Shown: positions 8,628-17,117, numbered from the stretch's first letter. The stretch: DNA of 64,000 nucleotides from Ramlibacter sp. (GCA_016713005.1 JADJPY010000003.1:310001-374000), one strand, 5' to 3'. Numbers and translations: made by a program. Notes: a model not told the origin generated them from the sequence alone.

Positions 8628-9896
8628 ATGCAACGTCGTTTTACCCTCAAGGCGCTCACCGCCGCCGTCGCACTGGCGGGCGCGGGCTCCGTTTTCGCCC
8701 AGGCGGGCGGCACCATCAAGGTGGGCATCCTGCACAGCCTGTCCGGCACGATGGCCATCTCGGAAACCGTCCTCAAGGACACCGTCCTGATGGCCATTGA
8801 CGAAATCAACGCCAAGGGTGGCGTGATGGGCAAGAAGCTCGAGCCCGTCGTCGTCGACCCGGCCTCCAACTGGCCGCTGTTCGCCGAAAAGACCAAGCAG
8901 CTGCTGACGCAGGACAAGGTCGCCGTGATCTTCGGCTGCTGGACGTCCGTGTCGCGCAAGTCGGTGCTGCCGGTGGTTGAAGAACTCAACGGCCTGCTGT
9001 TCTACCCCGTGCAGTACGAAGGCGAAGAGCTGTCCAAGAACGTGTTCTACACGGGCGCGGCCCCCAACCAGCAAGCCATCCCCGCGGTGGACTACCTGAT
9101 GAGCAAGGAAGGCGGCGGCGCCAAGCGCTGGGTCCTGCTGGGCACCGACTACGTGTACCCCCGCACCACCAACAAGATCCTGCGCGCCTACCTCAAGAGC
9201 AAGGGCGTGAAGGAAACGGACATCGACGAGAAGTACACGCCGTTCGGTCATTCGGACTACCAGACCATCGTGGCCGACATCAAGAAGTTCGCCGCCGGTG
9301 GCAAGACCGCCGTGGTGTCCACCATCAACGGTGACTCCAACGTGCCTTTCTACAAGGAACTGGGCAACGCCGGCCTGAAGGCCAAGGACGTGCCGGTTGT
9401 CGCCTTCTCCGTGGGCGAAGAAGAGCTGCGCGGCGTGGACACCAAGCCGCTGGTGGGCCACCTGGCCGCCTGGAACTACTTCCAGTCGATCAAGAACCCG
9501 GCCAATGACGAGTTCATCAAGAAGTGGGCTGCCTACGCCAAGGCCAAGGGCATCGCCGGCCACAAGGACAAGCCGCTGACCAACGACCCGATGGAAGCCA
9601 CCTACATCGGCATCAACATGTGGAAGCAGGCCGTCGAGAAGGCCAAGACCACCGATGTGGACGCCGTGATCAAGGCGATGGCCGGCCAGACTTTCAAGGC
9701 ACCGTCGGGCATCGTGTCCAAGATGGACGAGAAGAACCACCACCTGCACAAGAGCGTGTTCATCGGCGAAGTCAAGGCCGACGGCCAGTTCAATGTGGTG
9801 TGGAAGACCCCCGGCCCGGTCAAGGCCAAGCCCTGGTCTCCGTACATCGAAGGCAACGACAAGAAGAAGGATGAGCCGGACGGCAAGAGCAAGTAA
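8628..9896 (+). CDS. urtA: Urea ABC transporter substrate-binding protein UrtA
   Basis: A 422-residue periplasmic binding protein. The signal peptide MQRRFTLKALTAAVALAGAG precedes a mature part beginning IKVGILHSLSGTMAISE. Family features include FGCWTSVSRKSVLPVVEE, FYPVQYEGEE and the C-terminal MDEKNHHLHKSVFIGE, all characteristic of UrtA rather than of branched-chain amino-acid receptors. The start is supported by CAGGAG eight bases upstream. It heads the five-gene urt operon; a strong hairpin separates it from urtB, which may favour high expression of the binding protein. Confidence 0.96.
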   Translation: MQRRFTLKALTAAVALAGAGSVFAQAGGTIKVGILHSLSGTMAISETVLKDTVLMAIDEINAKGGVMGKKLEPVVVDPASNWPLFAEKTKQLLTQDKVAVIFGCWTSVSRKSVLPVVEELNGLLFYPVQYEGEELSKNVFYTGAAPNQQAIPAVDYLMSKEGGGAKRWVLLGTDYVYPRTTNKILRAYLKSKGVKETDIDEKYTPFGHSDYQTIVADIKKFAAGGKTAVVSTINGDSNVPFYKELGNAGLKAKDVPVVAFSVGEEELRGVDTKPLVGHLAAWNYFQSIKNPANDEFIKKWAAYAKAKGIAGHKDKPLTNDPMEATYIGINMWKQAVEKAKTTDVDAVIKAMAGQTFKAPSGIVSKMDEKNHHLHKSVFIGEVKADGQFNVVWKTPGPVKAKPWSPYIEGNDKKKDEPDGKSK

Positions 9897-9915
9897 GCCC
9901 TGAGGCACTTGCGCG

Positions 9916-9935
9916 GTGGGCGGCGTGCCGCCCAC
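9916..9935 (+). other. Intercistronic hairpin between urtA and urtB
   Basis: GTGGGCGGCGTGCCGCCCAC is a perfect 8-bp stem with a four-base loop in the 55-bp gap between urtA and urtB. It has no following T-run, so it is unlikely to be a full terminator. Such hairpins after binding-protein genes often protect the upstream message from 3' decay; that role here is inferred. Confidence 0.6.
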
Positions 9936-9951
9936 TACACAGGTTCTTCAC

Positions 9952-11520
9952 ATGATCAAGTTTCTCGTTTTGCTCGCGGCAATCCTTGCTGCGCCCGCCC
10001 ATGCCCTGACGGCCGCTGAGGCGCTGGGCATGGCGGCCGGTGAATCCGATGCCCGCATCGAGGCGCTGAACAAGGCCGCGGCCGCGGCCGACGATCGCAC
10101 CGCTGCTTTCATCCAGGCGATGTCGGACGACGCCGTCAAGGTGGCCGGTGGCAAGGCCATCATCGTGCGCGACGGCAAGGGCAGCGACCCGGTGACGGGC
10201 GCCGAGCTGCCCGTGCCCGAAGGCGCCGAGGACGTGATCAACAACAACCGCATGCGCGGCGAGATCGACAACGCGCTGGCCGCGCTCAAACTCTTCTCCA
10301 AAGACGAGAAGGTGCGCCGCGATGCCATCAAGACGCTGCAGGGCGAGGCCGACGAAACCCGCCTGCCGCTGATCGAGAAAGCCCTGGCCGCCGAGACCAA
10401 CGAGTCCCTCAAGGTGCAGCTGGGCCTGGTGCGCGCCGCCGCGCTGCTGGGCAGCAGCGACAAGGCCCGCCGCCTGGAGGCCGCGCGCCTGCTGGGCAGC
10501 AGCCGCGACGCCGGCACCAAGACCATCCTGCTGGAGCGCATCAAGAGCGAGGCCGAGGCCGATGTGAAGGCCGCGCTCGAGGCCTCGCTGCGCACGGTGG
10601 AAGCGTCGCTCGCCTGGGGCGACCGCCTGGGCGCCATGTTCAGCGGCATCAGCCTGGGCTCCATCCTGCTGCTGGTGGCACTGGGCCTGGCCATCACCTA
10701 CGGGCTGATGGGCGTGATCAACATGGCCCACGGCGAGCTGATGATGATTGGCGCCTACGCCACCTATGTGGTGCAGGGCGTTTTCCAGAAGTACATGCCC
10801 GGCGCGTTTGACTGGTACCTGGTGGCCGCGGTGCCGGTGTCCTTCATGGCGTCGGCGCTGATGGGCGCGGCGCTGGAGCGCAGCGTGATCCGCTTTCTGT
10901 ATGGCCGCCCGCTGGAGACGCTGCTTGCCACCTGGGGCATCAGCCTGATGCTGATGCAGCTGGTGCGCACCATCTTTGGCGCGCAGAACGTGGGCGTCGA
11001 AAACCCCAGCTGGATGAGCGGCGGCGTCGTCATCTTTGGCAACCTGCAGCTGCCCTGGAACCGCATCATCATCATCGGCTTTGCCGCGGCCGTGCTGCTG
11101 GGCATGGCCTGGCTGATCGGGCGCACGCGCCTGGGCCTGTTTGTGCGCGGCGTCACGCAAAACCGACCCATCGCGTCGTGCATGGGCGTCAACACGGCGC
11201 GGGTGGACACCTATGCGTTTGCACTGGGCTCGGGCATTGCGGGCCTGGCCGGGTGTGCGCTCAGCCAGGTGGGCAATGTGGGCCCCGACCTGGGCCAGGG
11301 CTACATCGTGGACTCTTTCATGGTGGTGGTGCTGGGCGGCGTGGGCCAGCTGGCCGGCACGGTGTACGCGGCCATGGGCCTGGGCGTGCTCAACAAGTTC
11401 CTTGAGGGCTGGGCCGGTGCGGTGCTGGCCAAGATCGCGGTGCTCGTGTTCATCATCATCTTCATCCAGAAGCGCCCGCAAGGCATCTTCGCGATGAAGG
11501 GCCGGAGCGCCGAAGCATGA
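9952..11520 (+). CDS. urtB: Urea ABC transporter permease UrtB
   Basis: A 522-residue membrane permease of the branched-chain amino-acid (HAAT/LivH) class. It has a signal-like N-terminus and an extended soluble region of about 210 residues before the membrane domain, which distinguishes UrtB from LivH. The membrane part begins near SGISLGSILLLVALGLAITY, with the conserved GVINMAHGELMMIGAYATYV. It ends four bases into urtC (ATGA overlap). It pairs with UrtC to form the inner-membrane channel. Confidence 0.96.
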   Translation: MIKFLVLLAAILAAPAHALTAAEALGMAAGESDARIEALNKAAAAADDRTAAFIQAMSDDAVKVAGGKAIIVRDGKGSDPVTGAELPVPEGAEDVINNNRMRGEIDNALAALKLFSKDEKVRRDAIKTLQGEADETRLPLIEKALAAETNESLKVQLGLVRAAALLGSSDKARRLEAARLLGSSRDAGTKTILLERIKSEAEADVKAALEASLRTVEASLAWGDRLGAMFSGISLGSILLLVALGLAITYGLMGVINMAHGELMMIGAYATYVVQGVFQKYMPGAFDWYLVAAVPVSFMASALMGAALERSVIRFLYGRPLETLLATWGISLMLMQLVRTIFGAQNVGVENPSWMSGGVVIFGNLQLPWNRIIIIGFAAAVLLGMAWLIGRTRLGLFVRGVTQNRPIASCMGVNTARVDTYAFALGSGIAGLAGCALSQVGNVGPDLGQGYIVDSFMVVVLGGVGQLAGTVYAAMGLGVLNKFLEGWAGAVLAKIAVLVFIIIFIQKRPQGIFAMKGRSAEA

Positions 11521-12626
11521 GCGTGGTTGTCTCCCTGCCCGAAAAACCCGCCGTGCTCAGCCGCATGGGCTGGACGGCTTTTGTCATTGCGCTGATCGTG
11601 GTGTGCGCGGTGGCGCCGCTGCTCAACCTGGTGGTGCCCAAGGACAGCGTCTTCCACATGAGCGACTTTGCCGTGGCGCTGGTGGGCAAGATCATGTGCT
11701 ACGCCATCTGCGCGCTGGCCATGGACCTGATCTGGGGCTACACCGGCATCCTGAGCCTGGGCCACGGCATGTTCTTTGCGCTGGGCGGCTACGCCATGGG
11801 CATGTACCTGATGCGCCAGATCGGCCGCGACGGCAACTACAAGAGCGATCTGCCCGACTTCATGGTCTTCCTGGACTGGAAGGCGCTGCCCTGGCACTGG
11901 ACGTTCTCCGACAGCTTTGCCGCGACGCTGTTTCTCATCGTGGCGGTGCCGGGGCTGGTGGCGTTTGTGTTCGGGTTCTTCGCCTTCCGCTCGCGCATCA
12001 AGGGCGTGTACTTCTCGATCATCACGCAGGCCATGACGTTTGCGGCGATGCTGCTGTTCTTCCGCAACGAGACGGGCTTTGGCGGCAACAACGGCTTTAC
12101 CGACTTCAAGCGCATCCTCAACATCCCCATTGCCACGCCGTCGATGCGCATGGTGCTGTTTGTGCTGACGGGCTGCACGCTGCTGGGGTTCTTCCTCTTC
12201 GCGCGCTGGCTGGTCACGGCCAAGTTTGGCCGCGTGCTGCAGGCCATCCGCGACGCCGAGAGCCGCGTGATGTTCAGCGGCTACAACCCCATTGGCTACA
12301 AGCTCACCATCTGGGTGATCTCGGCCGTGATGTGCGGCGTGGCCGGCGCGCTGTATGTGCCGCAGGTGGGCATCATCAACCCCAGCGAGATGAGCCCCGC
12401 CAACAGCATCGAGATCGCCATCTGGGCGGCGGTGGGCGGGCGCGCCACGCTGGTGGGCCCTATCGTGGGCGCCTTCCTTGTCAACGGCGCCAAGAGCTGG
12501 CTGACCGTGACCGCGCCGGAATACTGGCTGTACTTCCTGGGCGCGCTGTTCATCGTGGTGACGCTCTTCCTGCCCCAGGGCGTGGTGGGGCTGTGGAAGC
12601 GGCTCAAGCGCGGGGGCAAGGCATGA
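11517..12626 (+). CDS. urtC: Urea ABC transporter permease UrtC
   Basis: A 369-residue LivM-like permease. Conserved features are IWGYTGILSLGHGMFFALGGYAMGMY (about residues 74-99, split by membrane turns), FFRNETGFGGNNG, typical of UrtC, and the EAA-like RVLQAIRDAESRVMFSGYNP. The start overlaps the urtB stop and the stop overlaps the urtD start, so the operon is translationally coupled. Confidence 0.96.
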   Translation: MSVVVSLPEKPAVLSRMGWTAFVIALIVVCAVAPLLNLVVPKDSVFHMSDFAVALVGKIMCYAICALAMDLIWGYTGILSLGHGMFFALGGYAMGMYLMRQIGRDGNYKSDLPDFMVFLDWKALPWHWTFSDSFAATLFLIVAVPGLVAFVFGFFAFRSRIKGVYFSIITQAMTFAAMLLFFRNETGFGGNNGFTDFKRILNIPIATPSMRMVLFVLTGCTLLGFFLFARWLVTAKFGRVLQAIRDAESRVMFSGYNPIGYKLTIWVISAVMCGVAGALYVPQVGIINPSEMSPANSIEIAIWAAVGGRATLVGPIVGAFLVNGAKSWLTVTAPEYWLYFLGALFIVVTLFLPQGVVGLWKRLKRGGKA

Positions 12627-13501
12627 CGCCGGACTTGCAAGCCGAGGGCGCGCGGCGCATCGAGGCGCACGCCATCAAGGCCGAACCCGGCAAGACCGAA
12701 TCCGGTGGCCGCGCGGCCGGCTTCTCGCGCGTGGCCGCCGCGCCGGGCGAGGTGGACATCACCCACGGCCGCATCCTGTATCTGGAAGACGTGAGCGTCA
12801 GCTTTGACGGCTTCAAGGCCATCAACAAGCTGAGCCTGGACATTGCCCCCGGCGAGCTGCGCTGCATCATCGGCCCCAACGGCGCGGGCAAGACCACGAT
12901 GATGGACATCATCACCGGCAAGACGCGGCCCGACGAGGGCACCGTGTTCTTTGGCTCCACCATCGACCTGCTGCGCTACAAGGAAGCCGACATCGCGCAG
13001 ATGGGCATTGGCCGCAAGTTCCAGAAACCCACCGTGTTCGAGCAGCTCACCGTGTTTGAGAACCTGGAACTCGCCCTCAAGACCAACAAGGGCGTCAAGT
13101 CGTCGATGTTCTTCCGGCTGGACAGCGTGCAGAGCGACCGCCTGGCCGAGACGCTGCACACCATCCACCTGGCCGACAGCGTGGCGCGCATGGCCGGCAA
13201 CCTGAGCCACGGCCAGAAGCAATGGCTGGAGATCGGCATGCTGCTGATGCAGGACCCCAAGCTGTTGCTGCTGGACGAGCCCGTGGCCGGCATGACCGAC
13301 GAAGAGACGGCGCGCACGGCGGAACTCTTTTTGACCCTGAAAGGCAAGCACAGCCTGATGGTGGTGGAGCACGACATGAGCTTCATCCGCACCATCAGCG
13401 AGATCGTGACCGTGCTGTGCGACGGCGCCGTGCTGGCCCAGGGAACACTGGACCAGGTGCAGGCCGACGAGCGCGTGATCGAAGTCTATTTGGGCCGCTG
13501 A
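12623..13501 (+). CDS. urtD: Urea ABC transporter ATPase UrtD
   Basis: A 292-residue ATP-binding subunit. Walker A is GPNGAGKTTMMD, the signature is LSHGQKQWLEIG, Walker B is LLLLDEPVAGM, and the switch His lies in VVEHDM. An N-terminal extension of about 45 residues, rich in Ala, Glu and Lys, precedes the ABC fold; the ATG at 12623 overlaps the urtC stop and is kept, but a start nearer to LYLEDVSVSFDG is possible. It works with UrtE to energise urea uptake. Confidence 0.95.
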   Translation: MTPDLQAEGARRIEAHAIKAEPGKTESGGRAAGFSRVAAAPGEVDITHGRILYLEDVSVSFDGFKAINKLSLDIAPGELRCIIGPNGAGKTTMMDIITGKTRPDEGTVFFGSTIDLLRYKEADIAQMGIGRKFQKPTVFEQLTVFENLELALKTNKGVKSSMFFRLDSVQSDRLAETLHTIHLADSVARMAGNLSHGQKQWLEIGMLLMQDPKLLLLDEPVAGMTDEETARTAELFLTLKGKHSLMVVEHDMSFIRTISEIVTVLCDGAVLAQGTLDQVQADERVIEVYLGR

Positions 13502-13502
13502 C

Positions 13503-14195
13503 ATGTTGACAGTGAAAAACATCAACCAGTACTACGGCGGCTCGCACATCCTGCGCGACGTGAGCCTGGGCGCGCAACTGGGCAAGGTCACCGTGCTGCT
13601 GGGCCGCAACGGCGTGGGCAAGACCACGCTGCTCAAGAGCCTGATGGGCCTGGTGCCCATCAAGACCGGCAGCATCGAATTTGACGGCAAGCCCATCCAC
13701 ACGGCCACGCCCTACGAGCGCGCCCGCGCCGGCATCGGCTTTGTGCCACAGGGCCGCGAGATCTTTGCCCGCCTGACGGTGGAAGAAAACCTGCGCATGG
13801 GCCTGGCGTACAAGAGCGCGGCCACGCCCATACCGGCCGAGCTGTACGAGCTGTTCCCCGTGCTCAAGCAGATGCTGGGGCGCCGCGGGGGCGACTTGTC
13901 TGGCGGGCAGCAGCAGCAGCTGGCGATTGCCCGCGCGCTGGCGGCCAAGCCCAAGCTGCTGATCCTGGACGAGCCGACCGAGGGCATCCAGCCGAGCATC
14001 ATCAAGGACATCGGCCGCGTGATCCGCATGCTGGCCGACCGGGGCGACATGGCCATATTGCTGGTGGAGCAGTACTACGACTTTGCCCAGGAGCTGGCCG
14101 ACGACTACCTGGTGATGGAGCGCGGCGAGTTCATCGCCCGCGGCCCCGGCAGCGAGATGGAAGCCAAGGGCATACGCCAGCTGGTGGCGATCTGA
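13503..14195 (+). CDS. urtE: Urea ABC transporter ATPase UrtE
   Basis: A 230-residue ATPase with Walker A GRNGVGKTTLLKSL, signature LSGGQQQQLAIARAL, Walker B LLILDEPTEGIQPS and the switch His replaced by Gln in VEQYY, as is common in LivF/UrtE proteins. It starts one base after the urtD stop and is the last gene of the urt operon. A GGCCC-GGC-GGGCC hairpin just past the stop, without a T-run, may mark the end of the message. Confidence 0.95.
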   Translation: MLTVKNINQYYGGSHILRDVSLGAQLGKVTVLLGRNGVGKTTLLKSLMGLVPIKTGSIEFDGKPIHTATPYERARAGIGFVPQGREIFARLTVEENLRMGLAYKSAATPIPAELYELFPVLKQMLGRRGGDLSGGQQQQLAIARALAAKPKLLILDEPTEGIQPSIIKDIGRVIRMLADRGDMAILLVEQYYDFAQELADDYLVMERGEFIARGPGSEMEAKGIRQLVAI

Positions 14196-14238
14196 GGCCC
14201 GGCGGGCCAAAAACGCCCCAAAACCCGCCCGTGGGCAA

Positions 14239-14303
14239 ATTTACAAGCCAAATCGGCCTCTAGCCCCCGCCAGTGCTTGATGACCCGCTATCAAAACGAT
14301 AGC
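14239..14303 (-). repeat. Dispersed short repeat, copy B
   Basis: Read on the minus strand it shows GCTAT-CGTTTT-GATAGC, GGGTCA, a variable CAAG region, GGGGGCT, then AGGCC and ATTTG. It lies at the 3' end of the truncated integrase gene, and the integrase stop codon (TGA) falls inside the stem of the repeat. Confidence 0.8.
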
Positions 14304-14917
14304 GCCAAAGGCTCCCGCAGCACCCGTGGGGGCGCGGGCTCTGGTGGCGCGGCCAGCGCGCCCAACGCCTGCGCCAGCGTGCGCGGCAACATGACCACGC
14401 GATCCTTGTTGCCCTTGGCCTGGCGGACGATGACGACATGGCGGTCAAAGTCCACATCCTTGATGCGCAGGCGTATACCCTCCATCAGCCTCATGCCCGT
14501 GCCGTACAGCAGGCGGGCCAGCAAGCCCAGTTCGCCGTCCAGCCCCGCCAGCAGGGCGATCACCTCGTCGCGAGTCAACACGCTGGGGATGCGGCGCGGC
14601 TGTTTGGGCCGCTGGATGTTGCTCATCCATGGCAAATCCAGGGCCAACACCTCGCGGTACAGGAAGAGGAGGGCGCTAAGTGCCTGGTTGTGGGTGGAGG
14701 CCGAAACCTTGCGCTCGGTGGCCAGCATGGCCAGGAAGGCCTCTACCTCGGGCGCGCCCATGTCGCGCGGGTGCCGCAAACCGTGCCAGCGGATGAAAAA
14801 GCGCACCCAGAAGAGGTACACCTTTTCAGTACTCAAGCTATAGTGCAAATACCTTGCGCGCTCCCGGACCTGATCCAGCAAGCGGGCGGAACGCAGTGGA
14901 GGGGCGCCGGGTTTCAT
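14291..14917 (-). pseudogene. intI: Truncated integron integrase intI
   Basis: A 208-codon remnant of an integron tyrosine recombinase, closely resembling IntI1 over its N-terminal part: YLHYSLSTEKVYLFWVRFFI, VEAFLAMLATERKVSASTHN, QALSALLFLYREVLALDLPW and the catalytic-Arg box LLYGTGMRLMEG. It then matches KDVDFDRHVVIVRQAKGNKD before diverging near residue 190. IntI proteins are usually about 320-340 residues, so the second half, with the IntI-specific insert, the HxxR box and the nucleophilic Tyr, is missing. The protein cannot be an active recombinase. The break is close to repeat copy B, which supplies the stop codon. It is divergent from the cassette array, as in true integrons. Confidence 0.88.
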
Positions 14918-15000
14918 GGGCAGATTTATAACTGTATAAAAATACAGTACAACCCCCGGAAACCAAGGCCACAAGCCATTCTTGGGGGATTTTCTTGACC

Positions 15001-15059
15001 AGATTAATCCGCAGCCGCCAGATTAATACGCAGAATCTGCGGCATACATTACGTTAGGC
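15001..15059 (+). other. Probable attI site
   Basis: This is the stretch between the integrase start and the first cassette. It holds two near-identical direct repeats, AGATTAATCCGCAG at 15001 and AGATTAATACGCAG at 15021. It ends in the core site GTTAGGC (15053-15059), where the first cassette joins. IntI-binding direct repeats are a known feature of attI1; the assignment here is by position and this resemblance. Confidence 0.7.
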
Positions 15060-15076
15060 CGCAGAGGAGCAAACGG

Positions 15077-15658
15077 ATGCTCTTATCTACCGCAGAAGAC
15101 CTAGCCAAGTTCGTTGAAGAACTCAAGCGCGAGACCGACCGTGGCCTCCCATTAGTAGCAGCAGCACTAATTGACGATCGCCTCGCCGAAACACTTCGCT
15201 CGTTCTTCTGCAAAGTTCCGAGCGCCTCAAAGCTACTCGACGAAGGGAACTCCCCACTCGGCTCCTTCTCTTCAAGAACAGAGGCGTGTTACGCCCTTGG
15301 TCTCATCGACGAGTTTGAATACAACGAGATTGGGCTGATCCGAAAGGTTCGGAACGAGTTCGCCCACGAGAAACACGGAACATCCTTCGCAAGCCCGCGT
15401 ATCCAAGGGTTGTGCTCCACGCTTCGATCCGATCTTCCGAAAGAGGCGGGCTACCCGCTTCAAGACCCGAGGTTTCGCTTCACAAATGCGGTGGTGGTTC
15501 TCGCTCTGCGCCTGTACCACCGTCCCGACTGGGTGGCACTAGAGTGCAGAAGTCCCAAGACTTGGGTCGATGTAAACGCCACTAAGTGGCGATCAGTTGA
15601 AGACGGGTTGCCGCCTCCGGGCATGCCAGTCATGGTCATGGCCAAGCCAAAGAGTTAA
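15077..15658 (+). CDS. MltR-family-like protein, integron cassette 1
   Basis: A 193-residue cytoplasmic protein resembling the MltR (mannitol repressor) family in LIDDRLAETLRSFF, GNSPLGSFSSRTEACYALGL and the IRKVRNEFAHEKHG stretch. MltR-like proteins occur without mannitol genes and their general role is unclear, so repression of a mannitol operon should not be assumed. It starts 17 bp after the attI core site, with GAGGAGC upstream. It has no promoter of its own visible and is followed by attC1. Base composition is lower in GC than the flanks, as expected of an acquired cassette. Confidence 0.82.
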   Translation: MLLSTAEDLAKFVEELKRETDRGLPLVAAALIDDRLAETLRSFFCKVPSASKLLDEGNSPLGSFSSRTEACYALGLIDEFEYNEIGLIRKVRNEFAHEKHGTSFASPRIQGLCSTLRSDLPKEAGYPLQDPRFRFTNAVVVLALRLYHRPDWVALECRSPKTWVDVNATKWRSVEDGLPPPGMPVMVMAKPKS

Positions 15659-15684
15659 GCCATGCAAACGCATCGCACGCTGCG

Positions 15685-15756
15685 GCCCAACCCTTCCATC
15701 GAGAGTGGCGGCCAAGGGCTAGCGCCCTTGGCCGCCACTCATGTCAAACGTTAGGC
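15685..15756 (+). other. attC recombination site of cassette 1
   Basis: A 72-bp site bounded by GCCCAAC (15685-15691) and GTTAGGC (15750-15756). In between, GAGTGGCGGCCAAGGGC and its perfect 17-base complement form a long stem with a tiny loop. This fits the 59-base-element pattern RYYYAAC...GTTRRRY. The next cassette's ATG begins four bases after the site. Confidence 0.9.
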
Positions 15757-15759
15757 GCC

Positions 15760-16572
15760 ATGGTTGACCTCATTCGCTGGCTCAGAAACCGCTCCGCCAC
15801 CAGCAACGATGCACCGATCGGCGGGGCCGCAGCAACTGGCTTCGTCTACGTCGCTCACGGTGAGACTGGCCCAATGGCATCAGTTTCCGCCGGAACGCGT
15901 GTAGGGAACTTCAATGATCGCCCCCCATGGATCGTTGTGGATCACACGCCGCAGTCAGCGATCCTTGCGAAGTGGCCAGGGCGGTTGTGGAAAGTTCGCA
16001 TTCTCCGGAAGGCGCCAGAGCAGCCCCTTGCCTACGCCGCGTACACACGAGCCACCGCCGTGCACGTTGAAGAGGAGGTGCCGCTCGCAGTACTCTTCGA
16101 CCACAACGGAAAGGCGGTTGTAGATCTTCTCTCTAGCGTCAGCAGCCTTTCCGCCGAAGAGAAGGCATTGCTCGGGAGGTCTACCGACGAGCGTGCCGAG
16201 ACCTTGCACAACCAGGTCTGGACCCGATGGCTTTCGCAGGTGGATTCGTCATCACCCTACCTGGGTCAAGACCACAGCAACACTATTGCAGTCGGCGCAC
16301 GGGCCCCAAGGTCGCCAGTAGGCAATGCGACTTCGGTCTTGCACGCCGAGCTAACGAAACGGGCGCGTGAACTGGACGGGGATCGCGCGTTCGTCACGGA
16401 CGACGAGGAGCAGTCGTTCAACGCTGAGTGGTCGCGTGTAGCTTCTCATCTGCAACACGCGTTGTTTGCGATTGGAGTTTCCCCCGAACTTCTCTCTCCG
16501 CCGGAACGAGTAGCACTAGCAAGTGCATACCGGAAGACAGTTCCTCCCAACTGGCCGCGCGATGACGCCTAA
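15760..16572 (+). CDS. Hypothetical protein, integron cassette 2
   Basis: A 270-residue protein of no recognised family. There is no signal peptide and no clear membrane segment. The N-terminal 120 residues look beta-rich (GFVYVAHGETGPMASVSAG, WIVVDHTPQSAILAKWPGRL, then a TAVHVEEEVPLAVLF segment). The C-terminal half is more helical and ends in a Pro-rich tail (SPPERVALASAYRKTVPPNW). The stop codon lies inside the left core of attC2 and the start is four bases after attC1, so the gene fills its cassette exactly. That tight fit supports it being a real gene. Confidence 0.75.
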   Translation: MVDLIRWLRNRSATSNDAPIGGAAATGFVYVAHGETGPMASVSAGTRVGNFNDRPPWIVVDHTPQSAILAKWPGRLWKVRILRKAPEQPLAYAAYTRATAVHVEEEVPLAVLFDHNGKAVVDLLSSVSSLSAEEKALLGRSTDERAETLHNQVWTRWLSQVDSSSPYLGQDHSNTIAVGARAPRSPVGNATSVLHAELTKRARELDGDRAFVTDDEEQSFNAEWSRVASHLQHALFAIGVSPELLSPPERVALASAYRKTVPPNWPRDDA

Positions 16573-16626
16573 CCCTTCCTTCAAGCGGACCTGCCTTCGG
16601 CAGGTCGCTTAAGTCAAACGTTAGAC
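16567..16626 (+). other. attC recombination site of cassette 2
   Basis: A 60-bp site bounded by GCCTAAC (16567-16573) and GTTAGAC (16620-16626). The arms AAGCGGACCTGCC and GGCAGGTCGCTT pair with one unpaired G, which matches the extrahelical-base feature of attC hairpins. The cassette 2 stop codon TAA is part of the left core. Confidence 0.9.
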
Positions 16627-16640
16627 CGCACAGGAGCACC

Positions 16641-17030
16641 ATGGCGTTCAAGCACCACAAGTACTTCCCGAAGGCGCGAGACGTTCAGGCGTTCCTGTTT
16701 CCCCACGTCTGCCTCCCGTGCCAAAAGTCGTTCAAGAAGCCGGCGAGTCCCGCTCCGCGGCGGTGCCCACAATGCGGCGAAGAACTCATACAACTCAGTC
16801 GCAAGTTCAAGGCGCCCCGCACTCGGGACTTGGGCCAATGGGAAAAGGTTCGTTTCCTTGTGGAGCAGGGCTTCCGCTTCTACTCAGTCTACGAACGTAC
16901 CGAAATCGGGGAGATCAGGGTGAACTATCCCGCCTCCTTGGCAGAGGCAAAGGTGTTTGTTTGTGGTCCTGTCCGCGAGGCAGGTCCCACCGCTAGAGGA
17001 ACGCGCAAAGGTTCCGTTGGTGCGGTCTAA
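16641..17030 (+). CDS. Small zinc-ribbon protein, integron cassette 3
   Basis: A 129-residue hypothetical protein with a four-cysteine zinc-ribbon pattern (CLPCQKSF about residues 24-31 and CPQCGEEL about 43-50), followed by a basic, charged middle part and a short C-terminal tail. No wider family is recognised. An AGGAG ribosome-binding site lies just upstream of the ATG, after the attC2 core. The stop TAA lies in a degraded left core site (GTCTAAT). A nucleic-acid-binding role is possible from the zinc ribbon but unproven. Confidence 0.75.
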   Translation: MAFKHHKYFPKARDVQAFLFPHVCLPCQKSFKKPASPAPRRCPQCGEELIQLSRKFKAPRTRDLGQWEKVRFLVEQGFRFYSVYERTEIGEIRVNYPASLAEAKVFVCGPVREAGPTARGTRKGSVGAV

Positions 17031-17114
17031 TAAGCTAGTCAACACGGACGCCTTTCGGCGTCCGATCGTTTCGCTCCCTCCTGGAGCATGTCGCCGGTTA
17101 CACGCACGTTAAAA
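17025..17114 (+). other. Degraded attC-like site after cassette 3
   Basis: A GTCTAAT element (one base off RYYYAAC) at 17025, an 8-bp hairpin CGGACGCC/GGCGTCCG at 17045-17064, and GTTAAAA at 17108-17114 give attC-like order. The outer arms do not pair well. It may be a decayed attC, or simply a terminator-like hairpin at the end of cassette 3. Confidence 0.45.
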
Positions 17115-17117
17115 CTC

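Larger units (their letters stand above)
14291..17114. mobile_element. Chromosomal integron relic with cassettes
   Basis: The region has integron architecture: a minus-strand intI, a short non-coding attI-like stretch, then plus-strand genes separated by attC sites with GTTAGGC/GTTAGAC core sites. The cassette genes are visibly more AT-rich than their neighbours. No resistance gene is present. The integrase is truncated, so the array should be fixed unless another integrase acts in trans. The right boundary is uncertain, because the third attC is degraded and the small gene at 17118 may or may not be a cassette. Confidence 0.82.

Noticed and set aside
14291..17114. A functional class 1 resistance integron
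   Set aside because: The integrase lacks its C-terminal catalytic half and there is no sul1, qacE or known resistance cassette.
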